DNA of 10,575 nucleotides from Planctomycetota bacterium (lineage in GTDB: Bacteria; Planctomycetota; Phycisphaerae; UBA1845). Location of the stretch: contig JADFHG010000079.1 in NCBI GenBank assembly GCA_022567365.1, positions 1 through 10,575 on the forward strand. The letters run 5' to 3'. Of this stretch, positions 5,290 through 10,575 are shown piece after piece. Numbering within the stretch: position 1 is the first letter of the stretch; each line of letters opens with the position of its first letter. The notes below the pieces were generated by a model that was given only the letters and a program-made list of their open reading frames with translations, was not told where the DNA came from and made no database searches. The translations under genes were made by a program, and so were the position numbers.

Positions 5290-7512
5290 ATGGAGTCCAA
5301 AGCGTTGGAGGAGTTGGTCGCCGCCCATCAATACCAGGGCGTCGAAGACGGCTGGATGGAGATGCTCGAGGAATCCGAGCTGGACGTTGCCCTGCTGGCG
5401 TCGTGCAGTCCGGTGCTGGAGGGACTACGACGTGCGGATCGGATCGAGCAAGCGGCAACGCTAGCGTGGGCCGCGATCGAAGCGGTGTCCGGATCAAATG
5501 ATGCGGCGGAGACGTTGCGCGTAGCTCGTCCGTTCTTGCTGGCCATCGCGAAGAGTACGGAGCTCCGGACGCGCGTATGCCAACTATATCGCGACGCGTA
5601 CGCCGACTGCGAAGGGCTCGACGCCCTTATCGAGGAAGCCGGGCTTGCGGGCGGACGGCCCGTTCGTCGGGCGCTGCGGACGCTCGATACCTGCCTCATC
5701 TTGAAGCCTGGGGATTATCTTCGATCTCGGGACGGTAAGTCGGCGGCGCGGGTCGAAAAGATCGACCACTCGAGCTGGGAGTTCGTGTTCACGACAGGAA
5801 CCGGCAATGAGACGCTGGGAGCGGTCCTCCTGGCCGATCGTTTTGAGAAAACGAGCGCCGGTCACTACCGCGTGGCCATGTGCTTCGATCCGGACCGCTT
5901 GAAAGAAAGGATGCTGAAGGACCACTGCGCGATCGTGGTCGAGATCTGCCGGGACCACGGCGGCAAGATGGACAGCGATCAACTCGAGGACGTACTCGTA
6001 CCGGACGTCCTTTCGCAAGACGAATGGAAGAAATGGTGGACGGCGGCGCGGACCGCGTTGCGTCGATCACGCCGAATCATGCTTGATGGTAGGACACCGT
6101 ACTACATCGAGTACGTGGACCACCCTCAGTCGGCCGAGGACGAGTTCATCGAGGAGTTCAACCGCGAACACGATCCCACGGGCCAACTGACGCTCATACA
6201 GAAGTACGTTCGGGCGTGTGCGCGGCGCGGCGAAGAGAAATGTTCAAAGACGCTCGAGCAGTGCTACGCACAGGTTTGCGACAAGGCGCGGCAACGAACG
6301 GAGTCGCAAAAAAGCGATGCCGGCGTTTGGTGGCTCCTCGCCCGGTACACCGGGGAAATGGTCGGAGCCCCCGACGCGCAGGATGGAGCGGTCGAGTTCT
6401 TTCGATCCGCCGACGACATCCAAGCCGTTCTTTCGTGTACCGATTCTGTGGAACTACTGCGACTCTGCTGTGCGACGCTGGAGGTTGCCCGCCCGGACGA
6501 ATGGTTGGATCTTCTTACCGCAATGATCCCGCGTCTCCCGATGGCGGTTGCTGAAACAGCGGCCAACAGGCTGATCGAGTCGGGTCGTGGAGCCGAGACG
6601 TTTGCCCACTTGGTGCAGCAAATCACGGCGTCACCGATCGAGTTCAACGAGGCGCTCCTGTGGCTGTGGGACGGTCCGGCGAACGCGGACATCATCGTCA
6701 ACACCCCCGCAGTCACGTTGCTCCGTCGAATCCTCGATGCCCTTGATGGCAGTCGCCGCAGCGACAACTTGTCCAAAGACAAGGCCCGTACGATTGCCAC
6801 AAGGTGTCGAGCGGTCCTTTCCGCACGAAAGTACGAGCGATACAAGCAGTGCATTGCCGACATCTCGCCCGGTGTGGGGCTCGCAATTCGCACTCAGATC
6901 ATGCGGCTGGACAACCTGGGTCGATCGGTGTACGACGAACTGCTCAACCTGCTCGCAAGTCGTTTCCCCACGTTCGATGCGAAGCCGGAATTGGCCAGGT
7001 GGGAGCGCGAGGACATTCTCTACGTCACCGAGGAAGGCATGCTTCGGCGCCAGAAGGAAATCGACCACCACCTCAACGTGAAAATGAAGGAAAACTCCCG
7101 CGCGATCGGAGAGGCTGCCGCCAAGGGCGACCTGAGCGAAAACTCCGAATACAAGTTTGCCCTGGAGGAGCGCGACCTGCTACGGGCACGACTGGCCCAG
7201 ATGAACAGTGAGATGGAGATCGCCAAGATCTTCACACACGAGGAGGTGCCGACGGACCATATCGGAATCGGCACGCGGGCGACCCTCAAGCGGGTAACCG
7301 ACGGGGAAGAATATGAGTTTTGTCTCATGGGTCCGTGGGATTCCGACCACGAGCGGGGATGGATCAACTACAAAGCGCCGGTGGCCGCGCGTGCGCTCGG
7401 TAAGCGCGTCGGCGAACATATCGAGTTCGACCACGCCGCCGCGACCGGCACGTACGAGATCGTCGAGCTGGGAAACGAGCTACTTGCCTCCGAGCACGTT
7501 GATAGGGTTTAG
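5290..7512 (+). CDS. greA: Long GreA/GreB-family transcript cleavage factor with large N-terminal extension
   Basis: Gre factors enter the secondary channel of RNA polymerase and stimulate cleavage of backtracked RNA, rescuing stalled elongation complexes. The 740 residues have a Gre module at the C-terminal end. A two-helix coiled coil (about 578-648) carries the tip motif GDLSENSEY (613-621), whose Asp614 and Glu617 correspond to the acidic catalytic-tip pair of E. coli GreA (D41/E44). It is followed by the FKBP-like C-terminal domain (about 653-730, GIGTRATLKRVTDGEEYEF). E. coli GreA is only about 158 residues. The first 575 residues are a helical, TPR-like extension without recognised motifs, comparable to the long GreA forms known from Chlamydia. 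The ATG follows GAGGA with a rather long spacing of 12 bases. A ychF-like gene follows after 141 bases, perhaps in the same transcript. The symbol denotes family, since GreA and GreB cannot be separated safely here. Confidence 0.9.
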   Translation: MESKALEELVAAHQYQGVEDGWMEMLEESELDVALLASCSPVLEGLRRADRIEQAATLAWAAIEAVSGSNDAAETLRVARPFLLAIAKSTELRTRVCQLYRDAYADCEGLDALIEEAGLAGGRPVRRALRTLDTCLILKPGDYLRSRDGKSAARVEKIDHSSWEFVFTTGTGNETLGAVLLADRFEKTSAGHYRVAMCFDPDRLKERMLKDHCAIVVEICRDHGGKMDSDQLEDVLVPDVLSQDEWKKWWTAARTALRRSRRIMLDGRTPYYIEYVDHPQSAEDEFIEEFNREHDPTGQLTLIQKYVRACARRGEEKCSKTLEQCYAQVCDKARQRTESQKSDAGVWWLLARYTGEMVGAPDAQDGAVEFFRSADDIQAVLSCTDSVELLRLCCATLEVARPDEWLDLLTAMIPRLPMAVAETAANRLIESGRGAETFAHLVQQITASPIEFNEALLWLWDGPANADIIVNTPAVTLLRRILDALDGSRRSDNLSKDKARTIATRCRAVLSARKYERYKQCIADISPGVGLAIRTQIMRLDNLGRSVYDELLNLLASRFPTFDAKPELARWEREDILYVTEEGMLRRQKEIDHHLNVKMKENSRAIGEAAAKGDLSENSEYKFALEERDLLRARLAQMNSEMEIAKIFTHEEVPTDHIGIGTRATLKRVTDGEEYEFCLMGPWDSDHERGWINYKAPVAARALGKRVGEHIEFDHAAATGTYEIVELGNELLASEHVDRV

Positions 7513-7653
7513 ATCGTTACGGTGGTATTGTTGCCGGGCGCCGGCGGGGGCCGGTTTCGAGTCGTATGGTCGCGGCTCCGTGGCCCGGAACGTGACCGCG
7601 AATCCGCCAGGGGGGGCATCGCAGCGCGGCAATACCTCGGCGAGTCGTAACGT

Positions 7654-8718
7654 ATGAAAGTCGGGTTCATCGGTCTACCACAGTCCGGAAAATCGACGCT
7701 GTTCGCCGCGATTACCGGCGAGCAACCGGATCCCTACGCGCAGCCGGCGCCCCGCCACAGCGTTGTCAAAGTGCCCGACGGTCGCCTCGACTATCTGACC
7801 GAGCTGCACCACCCCAAGAAAGTGATCGAGGCGACGATCGAGTTCGTCGATATGCCCGGCGTGTCGATGGACGGCGACAAGGGGCAAGAGGAGTGGCGGC
7901 GACTCCTGCCCGTAATCCGCCAGATGGATCTCCTGGTTGCCGTCGTACGGGACTTCGAGGATCCCTCCGTTGCGGCGTATCGAGACCGTATTGACCCAAA
8001 GGCCGATTTCGAGGCGGTCTGGGATGAGCTGATCTTCGCCGATCTGGATGCGGTCACGACGCGGATCGAGCGCATCCGGTCGGCACTCAAGAAACCCACC
8101 AAGACGCACGAAAACGAACAACGCGAACTGTCGCTGCTCGAACGCTGTCTGGCGGCGCTCGAGTCCGCGGTGCCGCTGTCCGAGGTCATCTCGACCGACG
8201 AAGACCGCAAAGCCGTTTCGAGCTTCGCGTTTCTCACGGAACGCCCCATCGTGTGTGTGCGCAACGTCGGCGATGATCGAGCCGATGAATCGGCGGGGAT
8301 CGACGTGGCGCACGTCAAAGCGTCGCTCACGTTGTGCGCATCCATCGAGGCCGAGATCGCCGCGCTCGACGAAGCGGATCGAGGTCCGTTCCTCGCCGAC
8401 CTCGGACTCGAGCAGCCCGCTCGTGATCGTTTGATCCGGGCGTGCTATCGGGCGTGCGGTCTCATTTCGTTTCTGACGGTGGGATCCGACGAGGTACGTG
8501 CGTGGACCATCCGCGCCGGGGACACGGCCGCGGTCGCCGCCGGGAAGATCCACACCGACCTTCAGCGGGGGTTCATCCGCGCGGAAACCGTCGCGTATGA
8601 CGACTTGGTCGCGCATACCGACATGAAGGGCGCCCGAGCCGCGGGCAAGGTCCGCAAGGAAGGCAAGACCTATGTCGTGGCGGACGGGGATATTCTGAAT
8701 ATCCTGGCGAGTACGTGA
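7654..8718 (+). CDS. ychF: YchF/OLA1-family P-loop ATPase/GTPase with C-terminal TGS domain
   Basis: YchF/OLA1 proteins are cytosolic, ribosome-associated P-loop NTPases that prefer ATP. The 354 residues are close to the usual 363. A P-loop (GLPQSGKST, 7-15) opens the G domain. The G3 motif is DMPG (66-69), and RNVGDD (203-208) sits where family members have the non-canonical NVNE-type G4. The C-terminal region (about 268-352) matches E. coli YchF well: EVRAWTIRAGDTAAVAAGKI, HTDLQRGFIRAETVAYDD, then GKVRKEGKTYVVADGDILN, which identifies the TGS/DUF933 domain. The family's usual glycine-rich stretch after G3 (AGLV..GA..GEGLGN) is replaced by PGVSMDGDKGQEEW, and the usual YPFATIEPN segment is also altered, so this is a divergent subfamily. 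The ATG at 7654 precedes the P-loop at the normal distance; the ribosome site is weak. Nucleotide preference cannot be settled by eye. Confidence 0.9.
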   Translation: MKVGFIGLPQSGKSTLFAAITGEQPDPYAQPAPRHSVVKVPDGRLDYLTELHHPKKVIEATIEFVDMPGVSMDGDKGQEEWRRLLPVIRQMDLLVAVVRDFEDPSVAAYRDRIDPKADFEAVWDELIFADLDAVTTRIERIRSALKKPTKTHENEQRELSLLERCLAALESAVPLSEVISTDEDRKAVSSFAFLTERPIVCVRNVGDDRADESAGIDVAHVKASLTLCASIEAEIAALDEADRGPFLADLGLEQPARDRLIRACYRACGLISFLTVGSDEVRAWTIRAGDTAAVAAGKIHTDLQRGFIRAETVAYDDLVAHTDMKGARAAGKVRKEGKTYVVADGDILNILAST

Positions 8719-9653
8719 ATCGGGGTCGGATGTCGTTGTCCTCCGCGTCAAACGTCTTGAACCCGCCGTCCGGTGCGCCCAGCGCTGCGCGTTCGCGCCA
8801 TCTCCCCCATGAGGTTGTGCATAGCAGTCTCGGGCACATGAGGCCATGTCACGCCGTGCAGACACCGATTCGAGGCTCCACGCGGCGTCCTTGAAGCCCA
8901 TCGCAAATCATACGGAGACCTGCGATGGGCCGAGTTTCCCGCGGGGCGAGCGCGAGTGGCACGTCACAGCGGGCGGGCAGAGCTGATCGCAATTGCGCAT
9001 GCTGGAGGGCGGGTGGAATCGGTAGACCGAGCGCGCCGTACCGATCGACGGGGTTGTCGCGCTGCTTTCCAACGCCGGACCATACGATCGCGAGCCCGTC
9101 ATGTGCGCCGAGCGCGATAAGTCACTGTCGCACGGCGAGTTACGGCACGACTGGAACTGGTGCCATTCGTAGCGGCAAGACCTTGTAAACCGACCCAGAT
9201 TTCGGTAGGCTTTTGGGTGGAGTGGCTTTATCGGCCTGGGGGCGTCGGGAGGTTGGGGGGGGCAACCCGACGAGGCACACACCGATGCTTGCGATCCGAA
9301 CGCGGGGTTTCCGATGCTGCGTTCCTCGAGCCCTTCCACTTTCATGTGGAGTTCGCCGTTGCGGCCGCACCCGGGCCGGCGAGCGTAGTTGTGTCACTTG
9401 CCGGATTGCTATGCGTGCCGCGTCGTCGTCGTTATCGCAGTCGGTTTGAACGGTAGGTCTTGCTTGGGGCACCTTCCGGCGTGTCGAGGGGACGTGGGAT
9501 TTCCGCAATAGCGCCGGTGGAGCGATCCGGAAGCGGGTCGAATCGGTGGTGCGGAATCGTTGTCGAGGGAAAACCGGATCCCAGGGATCGCGCGGCCCGG
9601 GGAGTCGCCGTTTGTGGGGGTTATTGAATGTGTTTTCAGGGAGAAGGGTAGCT
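8719..9653. other. Non-coding stretch between ychF and the choice-of-anchor B gene
   Basis: About 935 bases have no coding region I can support. Frames on both strands are short, start without ribosome sites and have Arg/Ser/Pro-rich compositions. The only clear structure is the hairpin at 8896-8930. I searched for tRNA-like arms and classical riboswitch boxes and saw none. The last 100 bases must contain the 5' leader of the exported protein gene, but no convincing -35/-10 pair is visible. Confidence 0.5.
8896..8930 (+). terminator. Ten-bp hairpin downstream of ychF (possible terminator)
   Basis: GCCCATCGCA and TGCGATGGGC form a perfect 10-bp stem around a 15-nt loop (8906-8920), beginning 178 bases after the ychF stop. 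Only a short TTT follows (CGAGTTTCCC), so a classical intrinsic terminator is doubtful. It may still end or stabilise the greA-ychF transcript, or be part of a small structured RNA. Confidence 0.3.
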
Positions 9654-10575
9654 ATGAAGAAACGGAGTTTTTGCGGGTCGATCGCCGGTTTGACGGTATG
9701 TTGCGTGTTGGGGATCGTTGCACCGGATCGCGCCGCCGCCCAATATCCTTCGCAGAACGCGACCTTGTTGAGTCACATCGATATCGCCGAGTTCGGTGCG
9801 GGCAACGGCAACGACTGCTGGGGATACACGTCACCGTCGGGCAGGGAATATGCGCTCATGGGCCTGAGCAACAAGGTCGCGTTCGTGGAGATCACGGACC
9901 CGACGAATGCCGACTGGTTTGCTTCGATCTTGCACGGCAACAGTTTGTGGGGCGACGTTAAGGTCTACCAGGACGTCGCATATGCCGTCGTGGACGTCCA
10001 GGCCGAGGTAGGGATCCAGGTGATCGATATGTCGGACATCGACAACCACAACGTGACGCTCGTGCTGACGATTCCCACGCCCACGAAGAACCACAACGTT
10101 GCCATAGATGCCGACAGCGGATATCTGTACACACTCGGATCGTCCGGCGGCAGCGACCGGACGGTGATATTCGATCTAACCAATCCCCTCGACCCCATCG
10201 AGGTGGGCACTTGGGGTACATATGAACACGACGCGCAGATTGTGACGTATACCTCGGGACCGTACGCGGGACGGCAGATCATGTTCGGGGCGAGCGAGAG
10301 TCGAGGGCTCGATATCGTCGACGTCACCGACAAGTCGAACACCTTTCTCATTTCGCGCACCGAGTACCCCAACTTGTCCTACTGCCATCAGGTCTGGACG
10401 GAGGATCTGCAGTACCTTTTCAGCAACGACGAGACGGACGGGATTCAGCGCACCACGGTTTTCGATATCAGCAGCTTGGAGGATCCGATTGTGTTGGGTG
10501 ATTATTCATCGGGTCTCGGGGCCACCGATCACAACCAATACATACGCGACGGGATCATGTTCGAGGCGGACTATC
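9654..10575 (+). CDS. Secreted choice-of-anchor B family protein, 3' end beyond window
   Basis: A strong ribosome site (AGAAGGG, five bases before) supports the ATG at 9654. The frame is open through the right edge, giving 307 residues. Residues 1-29 form a Sec signal peptide (MKKRSF, a hydrophobic core, then PDRAAA before Gln30), so the protein is exported. Hallmarks of the choice-of-anchor B family follow: NDCWGYTSPSGREYALMGLS (53-72), FVEITDPTN (77-85), DVKVYQDVAYAVV (101-113), GIQVIDMSDI (120-129), NHNVAID (146-152), EHDAQIVTY (191-199), LDIVDVTDKSN (219-229), CHQVWTEDLQYLFSNDE (244-260) and TDHNQYIRDGIMFEADY (291-307). The regularly spaced strand motifs resemble LVIVD-type beta-propeller blades. 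Family members often end in a C-terminal anchoring or sorting segment, which would lie outside the window. The biochemical role of the family is unknown, and no catalytic site is claimed. Confidence 0.9.
   Translation, partial: MKKRSFCGSIAGLTVCCVLGIVAPDRAAAQYPSQNATLLSHIDIAEFGAGNGNDCWGYTSPSGREYALMGLSNKVAFVEITDPTNADWFASILHGNSLWGDVKVYQDVAYAVVDVQAEVGIQVIDMSDIDNHNVTLVLTIPTPTKNHNVAIDADSGYLYTLGSSGGSDRTVIFDLTNPLDPIEVGTWGTYEHDAQIVTYTSGPYAGRQIMFGASESRGLDIVDVTDKSNTFLISRTEYPNLSYCHQVWTEDLQYLFSNDETDGIQRTTVFDISSLEDPIVLGDYSSGLGATDHNQYIRDGIMFEADY

Noticed and set aside
7675..8901. Minus-strand open frame of 408 codons antisense to ychF
   Set aside because: Although longer than ychF itself, it has no recognisable motif, while the plus strand has a P-loop and a canonical TGS domain.
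9160..9300. G-rich segment considered as a riboswitch or other structured RNA
   Set aside because: I could not find a consistent set of stems or a known conserved box; the G-runs alone are not enough.

Overview
The window reads as Planctomycetota-like DNA (PVC superphylum, possibly Phycisphaerae; this is inference from protein style). It is mostly high GC. It carries a very long GreA-type factor of the kind seen in PVC bacteria, a YD/RHS-repeat protein with jelly-roll and calcium-loop inserts, a beta-class DNA methyltransferase with planctomycete-style motifs, a YchF-type ATPase/GTPase and an exported choice-of-anchor B protein.

Left part (1-3154), minus strand. Reading leftward there is the C-terminal part of an RHS protein (3154-1355) with a cysteine-rich tail, then an unrecognised exported protein or lipoprotein (1237-305), then a second copy of the RHS jelly-roll module (251-1) that leaves the window. 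The two module copies, 1-251 and 2844-3094, align without gaps at roughly 92% identity. The DNA between them changes from about 73-75% GC in the RHS body to about 43-57% in the tail and the following gene (hand-counted sample lines). This is the layout expected of an Rhs tip/partner cassette followed by a displaced 'orphan' Rhs module, and it is the most interesting part of the window.

Middle (3222-5289), plus strand. A solitary DNA methyltransferase starts divergently from the RHS gene. About 890 bases without a convincing gene follow. They hold a perfect 29-nt palindrome, a doubtful minus-strand ORF, a strong hairpin and a short 19-base-period repeat just before the next gene.

Right part (5290-10575), plus strand. 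A 740-residue GreA/GreB-type transcript cleavage factor is followed after 141 bases by a YchF-family P-loop protein. These are housekeeping functions (rescue of stalled RNA polymerase; a translation-associated ATPase) and may be co-transcribed. After another non-coding stretch of about 935 bases, a secreted choice-of-anchor B (LVIVD-type propeller) protein begins at 9654 and runs off the right edge.

No rRNA, tRNA, CRISPR array, transposase or integrase was recognised.
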